From positions 1,984,001 to 2,048,000 of the forward strand of contig NZ_JBBMQM010000001.1 of assembly GCF_038900055.1 (NCBI RefSeq): DNA of 64,000 nucleotides, read 5' to 3'. A program made the position numbers and the translations under genes. The notes beneath the pieces are model-generated. The model did not search any database and was not told the DNA's origin. It was given only the letters and a program-made list of their open reading frames with translations. The DNA is from Henriciella sp. AS95 (GTDB lineage Bacteria; Pseudomonadota; Alphaproteobacteria; Caulobacterales; Hyphomonadaceae). Below, in pieces: positions 1 through 8,125 of this stretch (position 1 is the first letter of the stretch; each line of letters starts with the position of its first letter).

Positions 1-86
1 TCAACATCGAGATCCCGGACGATGTTCAAGAAAACATTCGTACCGTTGGTGACGCTGTCACCCACATCAAGGCACACGTCTCCTAG
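1..86 (+). CDS. acpP: Acyl carrier protein, C-terminal end (partial)
   Basis: Reading from base 3, the last 27 residues of an acyl carrier protein are visible, ending with TAG at 84-86. The stretch beginning NIEIPDDV and ending in HIKAHVS matches helix III to the C-terminus of AcpP. The Ser carrying 4'-phosphopantetheine lies before the window. AcpP carries growing acyl chains in fatty acid synthesis. The next gene is fabF, whose Shine-Dalgarno sequence AGGAG overlaps this stop codon, so the two are very probably co-transcribed. The acpP-fabF-mltG order argues for the housekeeping carrier rather than AcpXL, but the visible piece alone cannot exclude a paralogue. Confidence 0.85.
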   Translation, partial: NIEIPDDVQENIRTVGDAVTHIKAHVS

Positions 87-95
87 GAGCTGCTG

Positions 96-1379
96 ATGCG
101 TCGCGTCGTCATTACCGGAATCGGTATCGTGTCCCCGCTTGCAAACGGGACCGAGGCCACATGGGAACGCCTTATTGCAGGCAAGTCCGGAGCGGGTCCC
201 ATTGACCTGTTCGATACAAAGGATGTGCCCTGCAAGATCGCCTTTCAGGTTCCGTGGAATGACGGCCGCGGCGGCGGCAGTGCGGATGATCCGCACGCCT
301 TCGACCCCGATAAGGCGGCAAGTTCCAAGGAACGTCGCCGGATCGATGAGTTCATCCTCTACGCGCTTGCTGCATCAGACGAATGCGTCGAGGACTCTGG
401 CTGGAAACCGGAATCGGACAATGACAAGGAGCGCACAGGCGTTCTGATCGGGTCCGGAATCGGTGGTCTCCAGTCAATCTACGACACGGCAATCACACTG
501 CACACGCAGGGCGCTCGCCGGGTCAGCCCGTTCTTTATCCCATCGGCTTTGATCAACCTGGCCTCCGGGCAGGTTTCCATCCGTCACGGATTTAAAGGGC
601 CCAACCACTCGGTCGTCACGGCCTGCGCGACAGGGGCTCACGCCATTGGCGACTCAGCCCGTCTCATCAAATACGGTGATGCCGACGTCATGCTGGCTGG
701 CGGTGCCGAGGCTGTGATCTGTGAGATCGGCATTGCCGGTTTCTGCGCGGCCAAGGCGATGTCGACCAATTTCAACGACACGCCTGAGAAGGCTTCGCGT
801 CCCTATGACAAGGATCGCGACGGCTTCGTCATGGGCGAGGGCGCCGCAGTCGTCATGCTCGAAGAGTATGAGCACGCAAAAGCGCGCGGTGCGAAGATCT
901 ATGCCGAAGTGGCGGGCTACGGCCTCACGGGCGACGCCTATCACATCACAGCACCCGCCGAAGGATCTGAAGGCGGCTACCGCGCCATGAAGATGGCGCT
1001 TGGTCATTCCGGTCTTGATGTGTCCGACATCGACTACGTCAACACCCATGGCACCTCGACGCCAAAAGGCGACGAAGGTGAAATTGGCGCTGTTGAACGG
1101 CTCTTTGGCGATCACACAAAGAACTTGTCACTGTCATCGACGAAGTCTGCGGTTGGCCATTTGCTTGGTGCAGCGGGTGCCATTGAGAGCGCTTTCTGTG
1201 CGCTCGCGATCCGCGACCAGGTGATGCCGCCGACCCTCAATCTGGACAATCCAAGCGTGGACACACCTATCGACCTCATTCCGCACAAAGCGAAAAAAGG
1301 TCAGGTCCGGGCAGCGATGTCGAACAGTTTCGGCTTTGGCGGCACGAATGCCTGTCTGATCCTTAAGCAGGCTGACTAG
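96..1379 (+). CDS. fabF: Beta-ketoacyl-ACP synthase II
   Basis: This 427-residue thiolase-fold enzyme condenses malonyl-ACP with acyl-ACP to elongate fatty acids in the cytoplasm. The catalytic Cys-His-His triad is visible: C177 in TACATG, H318 in NTHGTSTPKGD and H355 in KSAVGHLLGAAG. The N-terminus MRRVVITGIGIVSPL and the C-terminal NSFGFGGTN loop are typical of FabF. AGGAG lies 6-10 bases before the ATG and overlaps the acpP stop. Compared with E. coli FabF there is a Gly/Asp-rich insertion near residues 57-75. Length and motifs are otherwise normal. Confidence 0.97.
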   Translation: MRRVVITGIGIVSPLANGTEATWERLIAGKSGAGPIDLFDTKDVPCKIAFQVPWNDGRGGGSADDPHAFDPDKAASSKERRRIDEFILYALAASDECVEDSGWKPESDNDKERTGVLIGSGIGGLQSIYDTAITLHTQGARRVSPFFIPSALINLASGQVSIRHGFKGPNHSVVTACATGAHAIGDSARLIKYGDADVMLAGGAEAVICEIGIAGFCAAKAMSTNFNDTPEKASRPYDKDRDGFVMGEGAAVVMLEEYEHAKARGAKIYAEVAGYGLTGDAYHITAPAEGSEGGYRAMKMALGHSGLDVSDIDYVNTHGTSTPKGDEGEIGAVERLFGDHTKNLSLSSTKSAVGHLLGAAGAIESAFCALAIRDQVMPPTLNLDNPSVDTPIDLIPHKAKKGQVRAAMSNSFGFGGTNACLILKQAD

Positions 1380-1438
1380 TTCCTATTCGCGCGTCGGTGG
1401 GGCAAAGTGGGGCGGAATCAATTGATTGAGTCGCTTCC

Positions 1439-2473
1439 ATGGGTTTTCTGAAAGCAATTTTCGTCCTTCTCATTATCGGCGTCATCATTGGTGGGGCTGC
1501 GCTGGCTGGCGGCTGGATGTGGCTGCAGAATGAAGTCGCCAAGCCTGGGCCAATCATCGAAGAAACAAATTTTCGAGTTGAGTCCGGTGATCACGTCGGT
1601 GCCGTGGCTCAACGCCTCAAAGACCAGGGCATCATTTCAGATGCACGCGCGATGAAACTTCACGCGCGGATCAGTGGCCAAGAGGCTGCCCTCAAAGTGG
1701 GCGAATACGCCATCCCGGCGCGGGCCAGCATGGGCGCAGTGCTCGACCAGCTGGTTGAAGGTGACGTGATCCAGTACCGTATCACTGTGCCCGAAGGGCG
1801 GACCACCGCACAGATTCTCCGCCTGGTAGACGCGCATCCTGATCTTGTCGGTGATCTGCCGGACCGAGACATCGCTGAAGGCACACTGTTGCCGGACACC
1901 TATATATTCGCCTCCGATACATCGAAGACCGCCATCATAGAGCGTATGGAGAAGGCGCAGGACGATCTCCTCGCAGAACTCTGGCCGGAGCGTCAGGATG
2001 ACATCCCTGTCGCCACACCGGAGGAGGCTGTGATCCTTGCGTCCGTTGTCGAGAAGGAAACCGCAATAGCCGAAGAGCGCTCGCTTGTGGCGGGTCTCTT
2101 CACGACGCGGCTGAAGCGAGGCATGCGGCTCGAGAGTGATCCGACCGTCATATATGGCGTGTCTGGCGGGGAACCTCTTTACCGAACGCTAAATGGCGAG
2201 AAGGTCAGGCGCACATTGTACCGGTCGGAGCTCAATCGTCAGACGGACTGGAACACCTATCAGATGGACGGATTGCCAAAGACGCCGATCTGCAATCCTG
2301 GCCGCGATGCCATCGCGGCGGTGCTGAATCCACCGCAAACAGAATACGTTTTCTTCGTCGCTGACGGCAAAGGTGGACACCTCTTCGCTGAGACGCTTGC
2401 TGAGCACAACAAAAATGTCGCCGCCTATCGCGCCTATGAGCGTGAAGAGATCGCCCGGGAGCGCAGTAATTGA
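1439..2473 (+). CDS. mltG: Endolytic murein transglycosylase MltG (YceG family)
   Basis: This 344-residue inner-membrane protein has one N-terminal transmembrane helix (about residues 5-28) and a periplasmic YceG domain. The family cleaves nascent glycan strands and helps set glycan chain length. The catalytic glutamate region ASVVEKETAIAEERS is intact (E205), as is the LESDPTVIYG motif nearby. The N-terminal part (about 45-110) corresponds to the LysM-like subdomain. The fabF-mltG order is common in proteobacteria. The stop TGA overlaps the TTG start of the following yicC, suggesting translational coupling. Confidence 0.95.
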   Translation: MGFLKAIFVLLIIGVIIGGAALAGGWMWLQNEVAKPGPIIEETNFRVESGDHVGAVAQRLKDQGIISDARAMKLHARISGQEAALKVGEYAIPARASMGAVLDQLVEGDVIQYRITVPEGRTTAQILRLVDAHPDLVGDLPDRDIAEGTLLPDTYIFASDTSKTAIIERMEKAQDDLLAELWPERQDDIPVATPEEAVILASVVEKETAIAEERSLVAGLFTTRLKRGMRLESDPTVIYGVSGGEPLYRTLNGEKVRRTLYRSELNRQTDWNTYQMDGLPKTPICNPGRDAIAAVLNPPQTEYVFFVADGKGGHLFAETLAEHNKNVAAYRAYEREEIARERSN

Positions 2474-3360
2474 CCAATACCGTATCGTCGATGACAGGCT
2501 TTGCCCGCGTATCGGGAGAAGCCGACTGGGGCAGTTGGGCGTGGGAAGCCAAAAGCGTGAATGGCCGCTCGCTTGACGTTCGAGTCAACGTGCCGAGCGG
2601 GTTTGAAACGCTCGAACGGCAGGTCAAACAGGCCGCTTCAAAAGCGTTTTCGCGCGGTAATCTTCAGATTGGCCTCCGCATTGACCTCTCTGCTGGCAAA
2701 GAGACGCTGGTCGTCAATTCCGATGCGCTGAACGCCGTCGTTGATGCTTTTCAAAATGCGTCGTCTGCTGCCATGGACGGCAATGCGCTGGCAACACTGA
2801 TGACGATCAAGGGCGTCGTCGAGGCTGGCGTGCAATCCACCCGGGATATTGGAGCCGATGAAAGCGTCGTGCGTGACATGGCTGCCGCTGGCGAACAGCT
2901 CATTGTTGATCTTGCCCTGTCGAGGCGGAGCGAAGGGGCCGCCATGGCTGACGTCATTTCCGGGTATCTGGACGAGATGGAAGCGCACCGCGCAGACGCC
3001 GCTGCGCTCGCCGGTGACCAGCCTAAGCTTCTGAAGGCGCGGCTGGAAAAGCAGATCGCCGAGCTTGAGGCTGACAAACATGTCGATGCGGACCGCATGG
3101 CGGCCGAGATTGCCTTGGCAGCAGCGAAAGCCGACGTTCGCGAAGAGCTGGACAGGCTGGCGGCTCATATCGAAACCGGTCGGTCGCTGCTTGAGGGCGG
3201 AGGCGCTATCGGCCGCAAGCTCGACTTCCTCGCACAGGAATTCAACCGTGAGGCCAATACGCTCTGTTCAAAATCGGTCAGCCTCGATTTGACGAATGCG
3301 GGACTCGCGATCAAAGGACTGGTGGACCAGTTCAAGGAGCAGGCAGCCAATGTCGAATAG
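2470..3360 (+). CDS. yicC: YicC family endoribonuclease-like protein
   Basis: A 296-residue YicC protein (N-terminal YicC-like domain plus C-terminal DUF1732). The hallmark SSMTGFAR lies at the N-terminus, and the C-terminal LDFLAQEFNREANTLCSKS block is the DUF1732 signature. E. coli YicC has been linked to RNA degradation and survival in stationary phase; the exact role here is inferred. The start is a TTG at 2470 overlapping the mltG stop. An in-frame ATG at 2491 would begin directly at MTGFAR, which is shorter than usual for the family, so the TTG is preferred. The yicC-gmk pairing is widespread in bacteria. Confidence 0.93.
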   Translation: MTNTVSSMTGFARVSGEADWGSWAWEAKSVNGRSLDVRVNVPSGFETLERQVKQAASKAFSRGNLQIGLRIDLSAGKETLVVNSDALNAVVDAFQNASSAAMDGNALATLMTIKGVVEAGVQSTRDIGADESVVRDMAAAGEQLIVDLALSRRSEGAAMADVISGYLDEMEAHRADAAALAGDQPKLLKARLEKQIAELEADKHVDADRMAAEIALAAAKADVREELDRLAAHIETGRSLLEGGGAIGRKLDFLAQEFNREANTLCSKSVSLDLTNAGLAIKGLVDQFKEQAANVE

Positions 3361-4003
3361 CGGGCATCCGAAAGATCAGGGGCAACGCCGTGGACTGATG
3401 CTGGTCATCTCTTCCCCGTCTGGGGCTGGCAAGACAACATTGGCCCGCAAGCTCATGGAAGAGTTTGCTGACATCAAATTGTCGGTATCGGCCACGACGC
3501 GCGAAGCACGTCCGGGCGAAACCGATGGCATCGACTACCATTTCAAGACACGTGACGATTTCCGCGAAATGATTTCCCGCCGGGAATTCCTCGAATGGGC
3601 ACTCGTCTTCGACAATCTTTACGGCACACCGCGCGCTGACACGGAACGTTTGCTGGAAACCGGCCATGACGTCCTTTTCGACGTGGACTGGCAGGGCGCC
3701 GATGCCCTGCATGATCAGATGCCCCGTGACGTGGTGTCCGTATTTGTGCTTCCGCCAAGCATTGAAGCGCTTAAGGCTCGGCTCGCCGCGCGGCCCGGCT
3801 CCACTGACGAAATCGTCGAACGCCGCATGCGTGACGCCAAGGCCGAGATGCGTCATTGGCGGCGCTATGACTATGCAATCGTGAATGATGATCTCGAAGT
3901 TGCCTATCAGCGCCTCAAACGCATCCTGCTCGTCGAACGGTTGAAGCGCCTGCGCCAGCTCAGCCTGGAAGACCATGTCCGGGAATTGATGGGCGAGGCC
4001 TGA
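3350..4003 (+). CDS. gmk: Guanylate kinase
   Basis: This 217-residue enzyme phosphorylates GMP to GDP. The P-loop SSPSGAGKTT spans residues 21-30, and the GMP-binding region includes SVSATTREARPGE and GIDYHF. The ATG at 3350 sits inside the last codons of yicC and is preceded by AAGGAG at 3334-3339; longer in-frame extensions upstream lie in yicC and have no ribosome site. The 11-bp overlap with yicC suggests co-transcription. Length and motifs are normal. Confidence 0.97.
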   Translation: MSNSGHPKDQGQRRGLMLVISSPSGAGKTTLARKLMEEFADIKLSVSATTREARPGETDGIDYHFKTRDDFREMISRREFLEWALVFDNLYGTPRADTERLLETGHDVLFDVDWQGADALHDQMPRDVVSVFVLPPSIEALKARLAARPGSTDEIVERRMRDAKAEMRHWRRYDYAIVNDDLEVAYQRLKRILLVERLKRLRQLSLEDHVRELMGEA

Positions 4004-4052
4004 CCTAGTTCGCTTCTCGAATGCGCCTTACTCATAAAGGAGGTGCATTCGC

Positions 4053-4874
4053 ATGACGGGTGAGGGCCAGTGCTTTTGCCGTTTCTGCGGCGCGCGAATT
4101 GGCCGTGACAGCGTCCGTGTGGTGCAGACTATCGTATCGATCAACGACGCTGGTGAGATAGATGGCGGGTTGCAACACCCGCCAGCCTGGCTGTCTGAAA
4201 CGACCCCCTGCTATACGGACAGAAAAGCGGCGTACGAGAAGCGAGATCAGGAAATCCGAAGCACTTATGCGGCGGCAGAAGTCAAAGGCATGCTTATCTC
4301 ATTCACAGTGGGCGGACATTTTCAGCGCATCTATATCGGCGAATGTGCCGTCTGCGGCCAGGAAGACCCGCTGAACAAGGTCGCTGGACTGCTCGCGTCC
4401 GGTTTTGAGCGAATCGATATGCCGGAGATTGACCGCTGCTCGCTAGGCGAAGAAGGCGAGCAGCGCCGCGCAAGAATTGCCGAAGCAGAACGCCAACGTC
4501 TCATCGACATGGGCATGTCCACGGTCTGTCCGTCCTGCAATGAGGTTAACCGGAAAAGAGCAACATGGTGCCGCAAGTGTGATTGTCTGCTTGCAGATAC
4601 CGACCCTGCTTCCTCCGCTCCCTTGAAAGAGCGTCAGTGCCATGACTGCCGGGCCATTCTAGGGTTTAACGAAGCCATGGCGCTGGAGTATCCCGGTTTG
4701 CTCAAGGCGTTGCCGGACTTCATCATGCCGGCGACAATTACCATGTCGGCTTTGGAAGGGAGCAAATATACCGGCACTCGCAAAGAGTCAGTGGCCATTA
4801 GGCCCTGTGATACGTGCGGCAGCAGAGATCCGCTGAGACTGGTGGAGCAATTGGAGAAGGATGGCTATCGCTGA
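4053..4874 (+). CDS. Unrecognised protein with five CxxC zinc-ribbon pairs and an internal duplication
   Basis: I do not recognise this 273-residue protein. It has five C-x2-C pairs: C9/C12, C98/C101, C159/C162 with C173/C176, C196/C199 and C252/C255. The pairs at 159-176 look like a classic zinc ribbon. The N-terminal part (9-121) and C-terminal part (196-272) resemble each other: each starts with C-x2-C followed by a short hydrophobic turn and ends with C-x2-C-G-x2-DPL-x3-(A/V)-x2-L-x3-G(F/Y). This suggests two copies of one zinc-binding module flanking a ribbon. There is no signal peptide or membrane segment. AAAGGAGG lies 9-16 bases before the ATG, a very strong ribosome site. The 3' end overlaps convergent rsmA by 10 bp. 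A nucleic-acid or protein-binding role is only a guess. Confidence 0.8.
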   Translation: MTGEGQCFCRFCGARIGRDSVRVVQTIVSINDAGEIDGGLQHPPAWLSETTPCYTDRKAAYEKRDQEIRSTYAAAEVKGMLISFTVGGHFQRIYIGECAVCGQEDPLNKVAGLLASGFERIDMPEIDRCSLGEEGEQRRARIAEAERQRLIDMGMSTVCPSCNEVNRKRATWCRKCDCLLADTDPASSAPLKERQCHDCRAILGFNEAMALEYPGLLKALPDFIMPATITMSALEGSKYTGTRKESVAIRPCDTCGSRDPLRLVEQLEKDGYR

Positions 4875-5701
4875 TCGGCCAGCGAACTGGCCAAGGCCCT
4901 GAACTCATCCTGCGTCAGCGTTTCGGCTCGAGCCGTCGGGTCGATTTCGCAGCTTTCCAGCCATTCGGTCGCATCGACGCCGCGGGATTTCGCCAAAGAT
5001 TTGAGGCTGGCCCGTAGCATCTTGCGGCGCTGACCGAAGGCGGCGGTCGTCACTTTTTCGAGCGTTTCCAGATCGGCAAAGCGCTGATCCGGTTGGAGCG
5101 GCGTCAGCACTGCGACGGCGCTGTCGACCCTGGGCGGCGGCCGAAAGGCGCCGGGGGGCAGGGTGAAGGCTATATGCGCGTCACACACCGCATGTGCCAG
5201 CACAGCGAGACGTCCGTAGTGCGGCGTATTCGGACCAGCCACAATGCGTTCAGCAACCTCCTTCTGAAACATCAGCGCCATCTCACCGCGCCAGTCATCT
5301 GTCTTGAGCCACTCCACCAGCAACGGCGTGCCGACATTGTAGGGCAGATTGGCGATTATCATGGCGGGCATGTCTCCGCCTGACTCCTCAATGAGTGATC
5401 GCCAGTGAACCTTCCGGGCATCCGCCTGGCGCACTGTGAGCTGTCCTGACTTGCTCTCCGGCCAATCGGCTAGTGCTGACGCGAAGCGTTCGTCTGCCTC
5501 GACGGCGATGAGTTTTTTGACCCCTTCTTTCAGCAAGGCTCGCGTCAGCCCGCCGGGTCCGGGGCCAACTTCGATCACCGTGCGGTCTTCCACCGGCCCT
5601 GCGGCTAGCGCTGTACGGCGCAATATATCCGGGTCGAACAGAAAATGCTGTCCAAGGGCCTTTCGTGCGCGGCCCTCTGTCAGGTTCGGCTCGTCAGTCA
5701 T
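4865..5701 (-). CDS. rsmA: 16S rRNA (adenine1518-N6/adenine1519-N6)-dimethyltransferase
   Basis: This 278-residue SAM-dependent methyltransferase (KsgA) dimethylates two adjacent adenines in helix 45 of 16S rRNA during 30S assembly. The N-terminal KALGQHFL, the SAM-binding IEVGPGPGGLT (about 43-53) and the adenine-binding NLPY motif (118-121) are intact. The start overlaps the pdxA stop by 8 bp. It is the last gene of the lptD-surA-pdxA-rsmA string, an order shared with E. coli. Confidence 0.97.
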   Translation of the reverse strand: MTDEPNLTEGRARKALGQHFLFDPDILRRTALAAGPVEDRTVIEVGPGPGGLTRALLKEGVKKLIAVEADERFASALADWPESKSGQLTVRQADARKVHWRSLIEESGGDMPAMIIANLPYNVGTPLLVEWLKTDDWRGEMALMFQKEVAERIVAGPNTPHYGRLAVLAHAVCDAHIAFTLPPGAFRPPPRVDSAVAVLTPLQPDQRFADLETLEKVTTAAFGQRRKMLRASLKSLAKSRGVDATEWLESCEIDPTARAETLTQDEFRALASSLADQR

Positions 5702-6698
5702 GGCGCGCGCGGTTCGAAGCCATTTGCGACGCGAGCCTGATCGCAGCGATCAGGCTGTCAGCCCGCGCAGATCCATCCCGCGCTGCATCATAAGCTGTGC
5801 CGTGATCAGGGCTGGTGCGAATTATGGGCAGGCCGAGCGTGGTGTTCACGCCGCCCCAGAAGTCGAGTGTTTTTACGGGGATCAAGCCCTGGTCATGCGT
5901 CATCGCAATGATGGCATCAAACCGGCCATCCAACATTTCAGCAAACACCGTGTCAGCGGGGCGTGCATCTGAGATGTCGATGCCCTCCGCTCGCAGCTCT
6001 GCCGCGACAGGGTTGATGATGTCCTGTTCCTCGAGGCCAATTGTACCGCTTTCGCCCGCGTGCGGGTTGAGCCCGGTAAAGGCGATGCGTGGGTTACGGG
6101 CCCCGAGGTCCCGGGCGAGCGCGTGCGCGGTCGTCTTGGCGACCTGCCTGAGGAGTTTCGGCGTCAGTTTGCTGGAGACGTCGAGCAAGGGGATGTGAAT
6201 GGTCGCCAATGCGACCTTCAGCCCGCCGCCGACCAGCATCATGACTGGTGGACATGGCGTTCCCGTCTCACGTTCGCAGATCGAGGCAATGAACTCCGTA
6301 TGGCCCGGATGCTTGAAGCCGGCCGCATACAATACAGATTTCGAAATCGGATTGGTCACCACACCACCGGCTTTCCCTTCCAGGGCGTGCAGGGTTGCGG
6401 TCTCGATGCTTTCAATGATTGACGGAGCGGTGTCAGAGTTGGGCGTGCCCGGAACGATATCGGGCAGGGCATTGGCAAGTTGCAGAACGGGAAGACGATC
6501 GCCGAAAACGCTTGGCGTCTGTTCCGGACTTTTGATGACGGTGCACGGGCAATCGAAGAGTGCTGGATCTCCGATCACGTAAAACCCATCTGAAAGCGAT
6601 CCGCGCAGCATCTTCCAGGCGTCGACAGTGATCGCCGGCCCGCACCCGGCGGGATCACCCATGCTCAAGGCGAGAGGAAGAGAAGCGCGAACGTTCAT
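5694..6698 (-). CDS. pdxA: 4-hydroxythreonine-4-phosphate dehydrogenase
   Basis: This 334-residue enzyme oxidises 4-phosphohydroxy-L-threonine in the DXP-dependent pathway to pyridoxal phosphate. Recognisable blocks are MGDPAGCGPAI at the N-terminus, the metal and substrate region KHPGHTEFIA, AFTGLNPHAGESG, and the C-terminal THDQGLIPVKTLDFWGG followed by RTSPDHGTAYD. Length is as expected. It overlaps rsmA by 8 bp and follows surA by 48 bp on the same strand, consistent with one operon. Confidence 0.96.
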   Translation of the reverse strand: MNVRASLPLALSMGDPAGCGPAITVDAWKMLRGSLSDGFYVIGDPALFDCPCTVIKSPEQTPSVFGDRLPVLQLANALPDIVPGTPNSDTAPSIIESIETATLHALEGKAGGVVTNPISKSVLYAAGFKHPGHTEFIASICERETGTPCPPVMMLVGGGLKVALATIHIPLLDVSSKLTPKLLRQVAKTTAHALARDLGARNPRIAFTGLNPHAGESGTIGLEEQDIINPVAAELRAEGIDISDARPADTVFAEMLDGRFDAIIAMTHDQGLIPVKTLDFWGGVNTTLGLPIIRTSPDHGTAYDAARDGSARADSLIAAIRLASQMASNRARHD

Positions 6699-6746
6699 GC
6701 CCCTGCATAGTTGAGAATAGCAGGCGCGCTCAAGCGCCTCTGGAAC

Positions 6747-7988
6747 TTAGCTACCACGCTGGATGATAGTCGCTTCGCGGCGAAGATTCCGGAGTGAACG
6801 TTGGGAAATCATCGACAATTGCCGTGCAAACAGACGGTCTTCGACTTCCTCGCGTGACGGCAATGTGCTGCCGGTCTCATCAATGTTGCAAACATACATG
6901 ACCGCGATCGTGCCCGACATGGCAAAGATATCCGTGGCTTCGCCGACGGGGGTGGATTCCACCAGTGACCGGCCTTCGGGACCGAGATCTGACAAGCGCA
7001 GGTCTTCAAGACGCGAAGCGCGCAGGTTCGGATCGTTTTCCGCAATTGTTTCAGCGCCTTCACAGCTGCCAGCGGCTGAAGTCGCGGTAATCAGGTCTTC
7101 CTCGCTGCCGTTTTCCACCGACAGGCGGACGAGATCCACCAGAGCGACTGTTTCGGTCGGCTCGCGCTTGCCTTGATAAGCGATGATGTAAACGCCGTCC
7201 TCAACCCGGATTGGATCCGACAGGCCTTCGCTTGGCATTGCGCTGAGCGCCTCAGCAACAGCCGGATCGAGATCTTCAGTCGATACCCAGCCCATGTCTC
7301 CGCCTGCCGCGGCTGTCGGGGCGGAGGAGAAGCGTTGAGCCGCAACTTCGAAAGGCGCGCCTTCGCGTAGCTGCTCCAGGATCGTGTTCGCACCAGCGAT
7401 TGCCTGTTCCTTTTCTTCATCGCTCGGTGCGTAAAGGAAAATTTCGGCAATTCTGTACTGAGTTTTGTCTAGCGACGCTTTCAGCTGAGCCAATTGCTCA
7501 TCGACCTGGTTTTCTGAAATACGGATGCGGGACCCGTAAAGGCCGCCCATGATGCGACGCCACGCGATTTCAGAGCGCATTTGCGCCTGGAGGCTCGACG
7601 GGTTCACGCCAGCCGACAGAAGCACGTTTATCAGACCATCGCGATCCATGCCGGATTGACGCGCCATATCGGACACAGCAGACGCGATGTCCTCATCAGA
7701 CACTTCAACTTCATACTCCGTTGCTTCCTGCAGCTGGAGCTTCTCGTCGATCAGCTCATCAAGAGCCTGCGCCGTGATTTGTTGCACCTGCTGCTGGTTA
7801 GGGTTCTGCACGCCAAGGGTAAGCAACAGCAGAGAAGCACGTTCGCGCACGTCGCTGTAGGAAATTGGCTCATCATTAACGATCGCAACGATGCCTTCGA
7901 TCGTTTGCGCTTCCTGCGCCGTAGCCACCGGGGTGAGAGCCGGAGCAGACGCTGCGAGTGCCAATGCGGCGATGCCAAATTTCATCAT
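6747..7988 (-). CDS. surA: Periplasmic chaperone / peptidyl-prolyl isomerase SurA
   Basis: A 413-residue SurA-like chaperone for outer-membrane proteins. Residues 1-24 form a signal peptide ending in ATAQE. A SurA N-domain follows, then one parvulin domain (about 145-250) containing FSSAPTAAAGGDMGW; the C-terminal part is divergent. The start is placed at the tandem ATGATG, because GGAGG lies five bases before the first ATG; the frame is open a further 26 codons upstream but with no ribosome site and no signal-peptide logic. It lies between lptD and pdxA, as in E. coli, and LptD is a known SurA client. Confidence 0.92.
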   Translation of the reverse strand: MMKFGIAALALAASAPALTPVATAQEAQTIEGIVAIVNDEPISYSDVRERASLLLLTLGVQNPNQQQVQQITAQALDELIDEKLQLQEATEYEVEVSDEDIASAVSDMARQSGMDRDGLINVLLSAGVNPSSLQAQMRSEIAWRRIMGGLYGSRIRISENQVDEQLAQLKASLDKTQYRIAEIFLYAPSDEEKEQAIAGANTILEQLREGAPFEVAAQRFSSAPTAAAGGDMGWVSTEDLDPAVAEALSAMPSEGLSDPIRVEDGVYIIAYQGKREPTETVALVDLVRLSVENGSEEDLITATSAAGSCEGAETIAENDPNLRASRLEDLRLSDLGPEGRSLVESTPVGEATDIFAMSGTIAVMYVCNIDETGSTLPSREEVEDRLFARQLSMISQRSLRNLRREATIIQRGS

Positions 7989-8125
7989 ACTTACCTCCAT
8001 GACCGCCATGCCAACCCATGTCGCCCAAATTATGGCAGACCATACCGCCAGAAACACGTGAAGCAATCCGAAGATGCCAGTGCTGCTCAGCGACTATGCA
8101 TCACCGGCCGTGAACCTCAGCTGAA

